A DNA stretch of 7,254 bases from DATGJX01 sp035279385 (GTDB lineage Bacteria > Vulcanimicrobiota > Vulcanimicrobiia > Vulcanimicrobiales > Vulcanimicrobiaceae): contig DATEHZ010000018.1 in NCBI GenBank assembly GCA_035279385.1, positions 1-7,254 of the forward strand, read 5' to 3'. Position 1 is the first letter of the stretch, and the number at the start of each line of letters is the position of its first letter. Positions 1-6,544 of the stretch are shown in pieces. The translations under genes and the position numbers were made by a program. The notes under the pieces were generated by a model. The model saw only the letters and a program-made list of their open reading frames with translations. It was not told the DNA's origin and did not search any database.

Positions 1-709
1 TCACCGCTCCTACGGGCCGGAATTCGCTGGCAAAGCTCAAGAGTTTCCAATAGAGTTTGAAGAGCGCGCTGCGCGAGTCGATTGGGTTGTTCATCAGCAC
101 GAACATCGGCTTGCGCACGCGCAGCTCCAGGCCGGCTTCGCGCGTCGCGCGCTCGATCTGTGCGAGCGGGCGGCTCACGTGATGCGGTCCGCGATAGGCG
201 GGGCCGTGCAGGAAGTTATCCGTGAAAATCAATGCGCCCCCGGGCGCGAGCAGGCGCGCGCAGTTTCGAATTGCGCGCTCGTACGCCCGGTCGTCCATGA
301 GGTGATGCAGCACGTCCATGCACGATATCGCATCGTAGGATCCGGACTCGCCGGGCAATCCGTCCCCGCCGAGATCGAACGCCGCGGTGCGTACGCCCGG
401 GAAGCGCCGTTCGAGCGCTTTGAGCGATGCTCGCGTCAGATCAGTTGCCGTTATCGAGCGCGTATCCACGCCCAAACGCTGCCACAAAGAGACGTAAAAT
501 CCACCTCCCGAGCCGGCATCGAGCACGCGCATCCCGGGGCGCGCGAATGGACGCACAACGCGCAAAAACCTGCGTGCGCGAATCCGGTAGAGCCACGCGA
601 CGTATGCGTCGCTCAGACCGTGATAGCCGACGGAATTGAGCGGGACGTCCTCGCCTAAGCGGTTCTCCCAATACGAGCGTTCGTTGTCGTAGAGCGCGTC
701 GCCGGTCAT
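1..709 (-). CDS. Class I SAM-dependent methyltransferase, 3'-truncated by window edge
   Basis: The reading frame starts with ATG at 709-707 and stays open for 236 codons to the left edge, so the C-terminus is missing. The protein (MTGDALYDNERSYWENRLGE...) has the class I Rossmann methyltransferase signature. Motif I is VLDAGSGGGFY (residues 62-72), the acidic residue after strand 2 is D90 in TATDLT, the post-III region is YDAISCMDVLHHLMDD (125-140), and LLAPGGALIFTDN (153-165) covers strand 5. The DVLHHL stretch is typical of the Methyltransf_11/25 group, which methylates small molecules, sugars or lipids. The start is fixed by a strong AAGGAG site six bases upstream and by the ATGA overlap with the preceding glycosyltransferase gene, so the two are almost certainly co-transcribed. 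Being paired with a glycosyltransferase, it may O-methylate a sugar or glycan end. That is inference, and the acceptor is unknown. Confidence 0.9.
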   Translation of the reverse strand, partial: MTGDALYDNERSYWENRLGEDVPLNSVGYHGLSDAYVAWLYRIRARRFLRVVRPFARPGMRVLDAGSGGGFYVSLWQRLGVDTRSITATDLTRASLKALERRFPGVRTAAFDLGGDGLPGESGSYDAISCMDVLHHLMDDRAYERAIRNCARLLAPGGALIFTDNFLHGPAYRGPHHVSRPLAQIERATREAGLELRVRKPMFVLMNNPIDSRSALFKLYWKLLSFASEFRPVGAV

Positions 710-1905
710 GCGATACTCCTTGCGGGACGTGCGGTGCTGGCCTTCTCGAGAATGGTTGCAAAACGTCCGGCCAACTCGCGAGCCGTCGGCACGGCGCCCG
801 GTGCGGGGCGTACGTCGAATTGCTGCTCGGCGAATCGCGCGTGCGCTGCGCGCAGCGCGTTCTTGGCTTCATCGACGTCGGATGCAAACCAGCCCAAACG
901 GTTGCGGCGAATGAACTCGCGCATCACGCTCTCGCGCGGACCAAATGCGATGATGGGTCTTCCCGCGCCGACGTACTCGAGATACTTGCTTCCCATCTCC
1001 GATGCGGTTCGCTCGTCCATGTTTAGAAACAGCAGCAATGCAGCGGAGGTGCGCTGGGCCTGCATCGCCGCCTCCCGCGGGACGACGCCGTGCTGGCGGA
1101 CCGCGAGCGTGAGTCCGAAGCGGGCTGCGCCGCCGGCAACGCCCTCGCTGTTCGGTCCGAAGAAATGCACGCGCGCGGCATTCCCGGCGGCATCGCATTC
1201 TTTACGCAGTTGCGAGATGGCTTCGAAGAGCAGATCGGGACTGCGTTTACCGTCGTACATCGAACCGGTGTAGCACAGATCGAACCGGGACGGCTGCGCG
1301 TGCGGGATGGCGTTCCATTCGACCGGATCGTAGGCGTTGGGCACGACGTCGATCGCGCGCCGGCCGTGCACCGCGTGTAACTGCGCGGCAATCGGCTCGG
1401 AGATGGTCGTTACGGCGGCTGCGCGCGTCAGAAGGCGGCGTTCGAGGGCGCGCTCAAACGCGCGGCGTACGGGCCCCCGCCGCGCGTAGACGTTGCCGCT
1501 CCAGGGATCGCGATAGTCGGCGATCCAGGGCACGCCGCTTCGCTTTGCGAGGGCCGCTCCGACGAGGTGCACGCTTGCCGGAAGCGCGGTACTGAGGATT
1601 GCGTGAAAGGATTGCCCGCGCAGCAGCGTATGCCCGGCTGCGACTGCGCGCGGCATCCAGGGCAAAATAACGTCGGGAACCAGGAACCGGTCGCGAAGGC
1701 GAAACGGCAGGCGCTCGAGCGTCTCCCCGCCCAGCGACGGGACGGGAACGACGCGGGCTTCAAACGGCGGCGTCTGCATGCTGTGCGTGAGCACCGTGAC
1801 GTCCCACCCGTACTGCTGGAGATACCGTGCGAGATATCCGGGCCGCAAGGCGCCGGGTGAGGGCTCCGGCGGAAAGACGTAGGAAATCAACAGCAAGCGT
1901 TTCAT
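706..1905 (-). CDS. GT4-type (GT-B fold) glycosyltransferase
   Basis: This 399-residue cytoplasmic protein has the length and two-domain layout of GT-B glycosyltransferases. The N-terminal acceptor domain opens with MKRLLLISYVFPPEPSPGALR, the usual first strand plus glycine-rich loop of this subgroup, followed by LVGAALAKRSGVPWIADYRDPW (residues 114-135). The C-terminal donor-binding domain contains VVPNAYDP (187-194), the strand FDLCYTGSMYDGKR (208-221) and the nucleotide-sugar site around E303 to E310, in SKYLEYVGAGRPII (306-319). It probably transfers a sugar from a nucleotide-sugar to a lipid-linked glycan; donor and acceptor cannot be read from the sequence. The ATG at 1905 has a moderate AAGAG site (1915-1911) five bases upstream. 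The stop codon overlaps the methyltransferase start as ATGA. The gene diverges from the glycosyltransferase gene at 2019. Alternative: a related GT-B family without GT4 specificity. Confidence 0.92.
   Translation of the reverse strand: MKRLLLISYVFPPEPSPGALRPGYLARYLQQYGWDVTVLTHSMQTPPFEARVVPVPSLGGETLERLPFRLRDRFLVPDVILPWMPRAVAAGHTLLRGQSFHAILSTALPASVHLVGAALAKRSGVPWIADYRDPWSGNVYARRGPVRRAFERALERRLLTRAAAVTTISEPIAAQLHAVHGRRAIDVVPNAYDPVEWNAIPHAQPSRFDLCYTGSMYDGKRSPDLLFEAISQLRKECDAAGNAARVHFFGPNSEGVAGGAARFGLTLAVRQHGVVPREAAMQAQRTSAALLLFLNMDERTASEMGSKYLEYVGAGRPIIAFGPRESVMREFIRRNRLGWFASDVDEAKNALRAAHARFAEQQFDVRPAPGAVPTARELAGRFATILEKASTARPARSIA
716..721 (-). promoter_or_regulatory. Strong ribosome binding site of the methyltransferase gene
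   Basis: On the minus strand the sequence reads AAGGAG, then TATCGC, then ATG, which is a near-ideal Shine-Dalgarno site with six-base spacing. It lies inside the last codons of the upstream glycosyltransferase gene. It is the clearest ribosome binding site in the window; several other starts here have none. It decides the methyltransferase start at 709. Confidence 0.8.
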
Positions 1906-2018
1906 GCCCGCTCTTACTGTACCGAACGCTTGGGCGGGGTTGAGCGGGCCAGGGCGCCTTGTCTGTTAGGACTTTCCCCCGTCGCACGTGACGCCGGGTT
2001 TTGGCACGATGGGCGTGG
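1906..2018. promoter_or_regulatory. Divergent intergenic promoter region
   Basis: This 113-base spacer separates two divergently transcribed glycosyltransferase genes, so it should carry promoters in both directions. On the plus strand the best candidate is TTGAGC (1940-1945) with TGTTAG (1964-1969), 18 bases apart; it is a weak match to sigma-70 sites. On the minus strand I see no convincing -35/-10 pair. A palindromic CACGTG lies at 1985-1990, with CGTC and GACG arms at 1980-1983 and 1990-1993; it could be an operator half but may be chance in GC-rich DNA. Confidence 0.35.
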
Positions 2019-3137
2019 ATGGAGAGCATTACGCAAATCAAGGTGGCGCACCTCACGTCGGTGCACCGCCCGTCCGACACGCGCATCGCGCACCGCGAAT
2101 GCGCAACGCTGAGCGATGCCGGCTACGACGTCGTATTGATCGCACCCGGATCCGGACGCGGCGTGCCGCGCGGGGTCCGTTTCCGCGGCGTGGATCCGCC
2201 CGCGAACCGCTTCGATCGCGTGACGCGCACGATGTATCGCGTCTATCGCGTCGCACTCGCGGAACGTGCGGATATTTACCACTTTCACGACCCGGAATTG
2301 ATGCTGCTCGGGCTCATGCTGCGCATGCGCGGCAAAGAAGTGATCTTCGACGTGCACGAGGACATCCCCAGAGACATTTTGGACAAGCCTTGGATACCGC
2401 GCGTTCTGCGGCGGCCCACGTCGATTGCAGCCAAGGCGGTGCTTCGCGTGCTGCAGCGAGGCTACAGCGGAATCGTCGCCGCGACCCCGGCGATTGCCGA
2501 ACATTACTCGCATCCCCGCAAGGTCGTGGTTGCAAATTACCCGTGCGTCGAAGAACTGGCCGGCAAAGCGCAACGTCCGATTGCCGAGCGAGAGAAATGC
2601 GTGGTGTACGTCGGCGAAATCACCGCTTTGCGCGGCGCCGCTGAAATGGTGAACGGCGCAGGCGCGCTGCGCGGGGCCGTGCGGCTGCTGCTCGTGGGAC
2701 CGTTCGAAGATCCCGCGGTTCGCGAGCGCGTTCGCAAACTGCCCGGATGGAAGTACGTCGATTATCTCGGTCCGCGCCACCGCTCCGACCTGCCCGATCT
2801 TCTGTCAACCGCGCGAGCGGGTTTGCTGCTGATGCTTCCCGCCGAGAACCACTACGACGCGCTCCCCACCAAGGTGTTCGAGTACATGGCTGCGGGGCTT
2901 CCGGTCATTGTGTCCGATGCGGTTCCGCTTTCAGCGAACATCGTTCGCGAGCATCAATGCGGCTTGGTCGTCGATCCGCGCGATGAAGAAGCGGTTGCAA
3001 ATGCGATTCGCTTTATGATGGAGCATCCGGACGAGGCTCAGGCGATGGGCGAACGCGGACGGGCGGCGGCGCTGCGCCAGTATCAGTGGGAAAGCGAAGG
3101 CACGAAACTCACCCAGCTGTACGCGCAAATCGCATGA
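2019..3137 (+). CDS. GT4-type glycosyltransferase (HFHDPEL subgroup)
   Basis: This 372-residue GT-B enzyme starts MESITQIKVAHLTSVHRPSD. The N-terminal domain has the VHRPSDTRI...E stretch (residues 15-27), the HFHDPEL motif (88-94) and FDVHED (110-115), a combination I associate with bacterial GT4 enzymes of capsule and EPS clusters. The C-terminal domain has YVGEI (197-201), a strand followed by LLLVGPFED (223-231), and the donor site YDALPTKVFEYMAAGLPVIV (279-298), where D280 and E288 take the places of the usual E-x7-E pair. ATG 2019 is chosen because the conserved IKVAHLTS strand begins just after it. An in-frame TTG at 2001 would add six residues, and neither start has a clear Shine-Dalgarno site. 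The stop overlaps the next gene's start as ATGA. It probably adds one sugar to a lipid-linked repeat unit; the specificity is unknown. Confidence 0.92.
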   Translation: MESITQIKVAHLTSVHRPSDTRIAHRECATLSDAGYDVVLIAPGSGRGVPRGVRFRGVDPPANRFDRVTRTMYRVYRVALAERADIYHFHDPELMLLGLMLRMRGKEVIFDVHEDIPRDILDKPWIPRVLRRPTSIAAKAVLRVLQRGYSGIVAATPAIAEHYSHPRKVVVANYPCVEELAGKAQRPIAEREKCVVYVGEITALRGAAEMVNGAGALRGAVRLLLVGPFEDPAVRERVRKLPGWKYVDYLGPRHRSDLPDLLSTARAGLLLMLPAENHYDALPTKVFEYMAAGLPVIVSDAVPLSANIVREHQCGLVVDPRDEEAVANAIRFMMEHPDEAQAMGERGRAAALRQYQWESEGTKLTQLYAQIA

Positions 3138-4144
3138 ACGACTCCCGGGTAACCGTGGTGATGTCGACGTTCAACGAAGAGCGCGACGTCGACCGATCGC
3201 TGGATGCCGTGCTCGCGCAGACCGTGGTGCCCCAGGTCGTCGTCGTCGACGGCGGGTCGCGCGACGGTACGGTTGCGAAGCTGCAAGAACGCGCTGCCGG
3301 CGATCCGCGCATCCGCGTGCATGCGGACGGCATCGCCCGCTCGCTGCCCGCCGCGCTGAATCTCGCCCTCGAGCACTGCACGACACCCTTCGTCGCCAAG
3401 GTCGATGCTCGCACGTTCATCGAGCCGGACTTTCTGGAACGGGCACTGGACGTGTTTTCGAACGAAGGCGAGCGAGTCGGCTGCGTCGGCGGCCGCCCCG
3501 AGCAGTACGGCGATACGCGCTTTGGTGAAGGCTTCGCGCGAGCGCGCATGTCGCCGTTCGGTGTCGGCGCCAGCGGTTATGCGGACACGCGCGACTATGC
3601 CGACGTCGATACGGTGCAGTGCGGCGTCTACCGGCGCAGCGCTCTGCTGCGGGTCGGCGGTTTCGACCCGGAACTGCAGTACGGCGAGGATGAAGAAGTC
3701 AACTGGCGCCTGCGCCAAGCAGGGTACCGCATCGTGCGCGACGAGCGAATTCGCTTCCGGTACGTGGCGCGGCCGACATGGAAGGCCGCCTTTACGCAGT
3801 ATCGCAATTACGGACGCGCGCGCGTGAATGTCTGGCGCAAGCATCCGGATTTCGTGCGTCCGCACCATTTGGCGCCTTCGCTGGCTATTCTGGGCGCGGC
3901 AGCCCTGGCGTTCGGGGGACTGATCTCCGAGCCGGCTCGCGCGCTGCTTCTCTTGAGCGCGGGCGGTTACGCTGCCGGTGCGCTCGTAGCCGCGTGGTTT
4001 GCATCTGATTCGGTGCGAAAAGTGCCGTTCACGGCCGCCGCATTCAGCGCATTGCACCTAGGCTATGGTCTGGGACTGATCGAGGGAGTCGCCCGGCACG
4101 CTCCAGCACTTCGCGGTAGAATGCCTCGTACGCAAGAGCGCTGA
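3134..4144 (+). CDS. Membrane-anchored GT2 glycosyltransferase, ExoA-like
   Basis: This 336-residue protein has a GT-A domain followed by hydrophobic C-terminal segments, as in ExoA of succinoglycan synthesis. The first strand is VTVVMSTFNEERDVDRSL (residues 6-23). VVVVDGGSRDGT (35-46) is the nucleotide-binding strand and loop, VDAR (90-93) stands at the metal/DxD position, and YGEDEEVNWRLRQAGY (183-198) supplies the ED catalytic-base motif and the following helix. Hydrophobic stretches at about 247-265, 269-290 and 297-316 should anchor it on the cytoplasmic side of the inner membrane; HLGYGLGLIEGV (308-319) resembles the conserved end of ExoA-type proteins. It starts by ATGA overlap with the upstream glycosyltransferase gene and has no visible ribosome binding site, implying translational coupling. 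Its last 101 bases overlap the convergent gene on the other strand. The assignment to ExoA itself is by resemblance only, so no symbol is given. Confidence 0.9.
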   Translation: MNDSRVTVVMSTFNEERDVDRSLDAVLAQTVVPQVVVVDGGSRDGTVAKLQERAAGDPRIRVHADGIARSLPAALNLALEHCTTPFVAKVDARTFIEPDFLERALDVFSNEGERVGCVGGRPEQYGDTRFGEGFARARMSPFGVGASGYADTRDYADVDTVQCGVYRRSALLRVGGFDPELQYGEDEEVNWRLRQAGYRIVRDERIRFRYVARPTWKAAFTQYRNYGRARVNVWRKHPDFVRPHHLAPSLAILGAAALAFGGLISEPARALLLLSAGGYAAGALVAAWFASDSVRKVPFTAAAFSALHLGYGLGLIEGVARHAPALRGRMPRTQER

Positions 4145-5252
4145 CGCGCCACGTCAGATGCTCTCGTGCAAACGCGCGCGCTTCAGCCGCAAGTGCATCG
4201 CGCATCGCGTCATCGTTCACGACGCGTTCGATCGCATTGGAAAGTTCTTCGGGTGCATGGGCCGCAACGAGAATGCCGCTACGCTCGTTTCGAACGATTT
4301 CGGGGATGCCGCCGACGGTGCTCGCCACGACGGCGCGCTCCGAAAGCATAGCCTCGCAGACAACGTTCGGCAAGCCTTCGGCGTGGCTCGGAAGCACGAC
4401 GGCATCTGCTGCGCCGAATAGCATGCCGATGCGCTCGGAATCGAGCAGACCGGTAAAACGGAGTTCCACGCCGCGCGAAGCGGCAAGGCTGCGCAACTCC
4501 GCTTCATCGGAGCCGCGTCCGGCGATAACCGCCAGGGGCCGGCGTTCCGGAGAAATGCGAGCTAGAGCTTCGACGAGATCGAACAGGCCCTTCGCGCGCA
4601 GCACGTTTCCGGCAAAGGCCAGAATACGCCGGTCCTCGGGCAGATTCAGCTCCGCTCGGCACTGTGAGCGCACGCGCGGATAGAAAAAGCGCTCGTCGCC
4701 GCCGTTCCAAATGACGCGTGGATTCTTCGCGCCGAGGTCGCGCAGGCGCTCGCCGATGAAGCCGCTCACAGCCGTAACGCCGTCGGCATGCGTAACGGTG
4801 TATCGCGATGCGCGCCGCAATCCTGGACGCAGGTTCGGCCATTTGTATGCATCAACGCCATGCGCCGTGACGATTGCCGGTACGAGATGCTGCCGTACGG
4901 CCGCGTGTCCGCACGGCAAAAGAAAGCTTGCGTGCACCAGATCCGCGCGCATACGCGCAACCTCCCGGACGAGCGCGCCCCGTACGAGCAGCGGCACGTA
5001 CTCCATGGCGATCATCCGGGGAGGAATCAGCGTCCGTATGGTTCGCACCGGAATTCCACCGACGACCTCGTCGTGGGGAATCGACCGGTATGCATTCCAC
5101 TTGCTGCCGAGCGGCGGCGCTGCCGGAACGATTCGCAGGACGCGCACGTCGTGGCCGAGGCCTTGAACCGCTTGTGCACGACGGAGAATGAAAATACCGT
5201 TGTTTGGCTGCTGCGTGCTCGGAAATTCTTTCGGGAAGAAAAGGACCCGCAT
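4044..5252 (-). CDS. GT4 glycosyltransferase (GT-B fold)
   Basis: This 402-residue protein is a classical GT4 enzyme. The N-terminal acceptor domain begins MRVLFFPKEFPSTQQPNNGIF, continues through the conserved LVHASFLLPCGHAA region (residues 105-118) and has TAHGVDAYKW (129-138). VIWNGGDERFF (180-190) marks the interdomain link. The donor domain shows LAFAGNVLRAKGLFDLVEAL (211-230), AVIAGRGSDE (241-250) and PSHAEGLPNVVCEAML (288-303), with the E292-x7-E300 pair that contacts the nucleotide sugar, followed by VGGIPEIV (313-320). The C-terminal helix SALAYEAFYREVL (371-383) is followed by a 19-residue tail that looks unconserved. The ATG lies only three bases after the stop of the secreted-protein gene and has no Shine-Dalgarno site, so it is probably translated by coupling. 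Its 3' end overlaps the ExoA-like gene, read on the opposite strand. Sugar specificity is unknown. Confidence 0.93.
   Translation of the reverse strand: MRVLFFPKEFPSTQQPNNGIFILRRAQAVQGLGHDVRVLRIVPAAPPLGSKWNAYRSIPHDEVVGGIPVRTIRTLIPPRMIAMEYVPLLVRGALVREVARMRADLVHASFLLPCGHAAVRQHLVPAIVTAHGVDAYKWPNLRPGLRRASRYTVTHADGVTAVSGFIGERLRDLGAKNPRVIWNGGDERFFYPRVRSQCRAELNLPEDRRILAFAGNVLRAKGLFDLVEALARISPERRPLAVIAGRGSDEAELRSLAASRGVELRFTGLLDSERIGMLFGAADAVVLPSHAEGLPNVVCEAMLSERAVVASTVGGIPEIVRNERSGILVAAHAPEELSNAIERVVNDDAMRDALAAEARAFAREHLTWRVSALAYEAFYREVLERAGRLPRSVPDHSLGAMR
4136..4163 (+). terminator. Hairpin over the stop codon of the ExoA-like gene (possible weak terminator)
   Basis: The arms CTGACG (4141-4146) and CGTCAG (4152-4157) are perfectly complementary around a five-base loop, CGCCA. 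A second stem, GAGC (4136-4139) with GCTC (4160-4163), extends the hairpin across a small internal loop. The plus-strand stop codon TGA (4142-4144) sits inside the stem. No T-run follows, so this is not a classical intrinsic terminator, and the same bases encode part of the convergent glycosyltransferase. It could slow polymerase or protect the 3' end, or be fortuitous. Confidence 0.25.
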
Positions 5253-5255
5253 CTG

Positions 5256-6422
5256 TTAACGGAACGCTATCAGCGCACCGCGCGGGCCCACCGTACCCGG
5301 CGGCGGGACGTTGCGAATGCTGATACTGCCGCCGTCGAATACCCCCGAACCTTGCAATGCGAGCGTACGGCGATAGCCGGGCAGGGCGAGCGTGTGCGAA
5401 TCGTCGTCCGGGTTTACTACTGCAACGCAGGCGCCGACGGGTTTGCTCGAGATATAGCATTGCGCGTAGGCCCGCATGTACAGACCTTCGGGCGCGCGCA
5501 GCTGCTCGATCGACGCCACGTTACGCTTAACGGGATTCCAGGCCACGAGCCGGCTCTCGGGCATCACGTGGCCCCCCGTCGGCGTCTTGTAATACTCCCA
5601 CAGCACGCTCGTCGCCGGATCGTACGTGAGAAGAAACGATGCATAGGTGTACATGCGAGAATCATATGCTTGATCTGCGGGCGTGAGGTCGCGCCCGTAG
5701 CAGAAGAAGTATTTGCCGTCGTGCGCCATGCGTAGTTCGGTTTGCTCGGTAGCGTTCCACATCCAGCCTCCGACACGATGATCCGGTTTGAGCTGCGCGT
5801 AGCATTCCTCCATCATCCCTCCGATGGCGCTTTGATTAAGCACGATCGTTTTGGAAACGTTGTGACCGGCGAATAAATTTAGGCCATTGTAGATGATTGG
5901 CGTTTGCGATCGAGAAAAAAGCTGGTTTTCCGCGCGCAGCCAATCGTCCAAATCGTATCCGCAAGGCACGTCCGCCGCGTATGCGGCTCCCACGGCTTCA
6001 TCCGCGAAGACGGCACTAAACAACCCGCTGCCTCGGTCGATCAGTTTCCGCCATTGCGCAGCCAGCACCGCAGATCGCGGGTTCGTCAACACCAAACCGT
6101 TGTAGGACTGTTCTCCCCGGGCGCGCTGACCGCCGCACGTGTGCGCGAACATCGAATCATCGTCGCGATACATCGCATCGCTGGGCTGCAGCCTGTTCGG
6201 ATTACTATAAGCGATCGTTTTAACGCCGAACGGACGGATGCGAGAAGCCCCGTCGTTTCCGGTTTCGACCCAACTCAAAGCTCGTGCTGCGACCTGGGCG
6301 GGCACCACCTTTGTGCCGGCGTAGCCTCCCCAATAGTCGGCGGTCTGAACGTGCGCCGGAACCGCCGCTAACAACGGCAAGGCGCAAAGGCCGGCCATAA
6401 GACCCTTCAAAGTACGCATCAT
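5256..6422 (-). CDS. Secreted protein, probable TIM-barrel glycoside hydrolase-like, family not recognised
   Basis: The 388-residue protein starts MMRTLKGLMAGLCALPLLAA, a clear signal peptide (basic n-region, hydrophobic core) with likely cleavage after VPA (residue 23) or QTA (28). The mature part alternates short hydrophobic strands with acidic turns, as a (beta/alpha)8 barrel would: FGVKTIAYSNPN (65-76), LFSAVFADEAVG (134-145), TPIIYNGLN (174-182), GGMMEECYAQ (201-210), GGWMWNATEQTE, KYFFCYG. D141-E142 and E205/E206 sit at strand ends, where retaining glycosidases and GH114-like proteins keep catalytic acids. The last 70 or so residues look like a small beta-sandwich. Six cysteines in the mature part fit disulfides outside the cytoplasm. 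An in-frame TTG at 6581 would add 53 residues ahead of the signal peptide, so I start at 6422 (a second ATG is at 6419); there is no good ribosome binding site. It shares an operon with the GT4 gene after it. Substrate unknown; the function is inferred. Confidence 0.7.
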   Translation of the reverse strand: MMRTLKGLMAGLCALPLLAAVPAHVQTADYWGGYAGTKVVPAQVAARALSWVETGNDGASRIRPFGVKTIAYSNPNRLQPSDAMYRDDDSMFAHTCGGQRARGEQSYNGLVLTNPRSAVLAAQWRKLIDRGSGLFSAVFADEAVGAAYAADVPCGYDLDDWLRAENQLFSRSQTPIIYNGLNLFAGHNVSKTIVLNQSAIGGMMEECYAQLKPDHRVGGWMWNATEQTELRMAHDGKYFFCYGRDLTPADQAYDSRMYTYASFLLTYDPATSVLWEYYKTPTGGHVMPESRLVAWNPVKRNVASIEQLRAPEGLYMRAYAQCYISSKPVGACVAVVNPDDDSHTLALPGYRRTLALQGSGVFDGGSISIRNVPPPGTVGPRGALIAFR

Positions 6423-6490
6423 TTCAAGTAAACGGCAACTGTCTGCGATATGTCGTCGTCCTGCGGTCCCATCTGCGAAGGCGGAAGTCG

Positions 6491-6519
6491 GGATCGTGCA
6501 ACCCCCAAGGGGTGCATCC
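6491..6519. repeat. Imperfect inverted repeat / hairpin
   Basis: Pairing runs GGAT (6491-6494) with ATCC (6516-6519), GCA (6498-6500) with TGC (6513-6515), and CCCC (6502-6505) with GGGG (6509-6512). This makes 11 base pairs with a three-base bulge (CGT), a one-base bulge (A) and a three-base loop (CAA). It could fold in RNA from either strand or act as a near-palindromic operator (TGCA-A-CCCC / GGGG-TGCA). No T-run follows, so it is not a standard terminator. Confidence 0.5.
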
Positions 6520-6544
6520 GGCCTAAGGCATTGCCCGGGGTTGC
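6498..6544. repeat. Perfect 8-bp inverted repeat competing with the local hairpin
   Basis: GCAACCCC at 6498-6505 is exactly complementary to GGGGTTGC at 6537-6544. The left arm is the same segment that pairs locally with GGGGTGC (6509-6515), so the two structures exclude each other. The enclosed bases include the GCC-TAA-GGC and GGCA-T-TGCC elements. Mutually exclusive pairings are what a conformational switch or attenuator would show, but an 8-bp match in GC-rich DNA can also arise by chance. Confidence 0.4.

Noticed and set aside
179..658. Plus-strand open frame over the methyltransferase
   Set aside because: The minus strand carries the complete set of SAM-binding motifs; the plus-strand product has none.
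1914..2780. Long open frame of 288 codons on the minus strand
   Set aside because: It lies opposite the well-supported GT4 gene at 2019-3137. Its protein is low-complexity, rich in R, H and A, with no fold motifs, as expected of an antisense shadow in GC-rich DNA.
3086..3133. Upstream in-frame start for the ExoA-like protein
   Set aside because: The added 16 residues precede the first Rossmann-like strand, have no family resemblance, and overlap the end of the previous gene. The ATGA-coupled ATG at 3134 gives the usual GT2 N-terminus.
3083..4057. Minus-strand open frame of 324 codons
   Set aside because: It is the antisense shadow of the ExoA-like gene, whose GT2 motifs are unmistakable; the antisense protein has no recognisable domain.
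4788..5735. Plus-strand open frame of 315 codons spanning two minus-strand genes
   Set aside because: It crosses the junction of the third GT4 gene and the secreted-protein gene, both well supported. Its product is rich in R, H and A and featureless.
6380..6395. Possible lipoprotein signal (LCA) in the secreted protein
   Set aside because: The residue before the cysteine is leucine (AGLC), whereas a lipobox needs G, A or S there, and the cysteine sits before the end of the hydrophobic core. Cleavage by signal peptidase I fits better.
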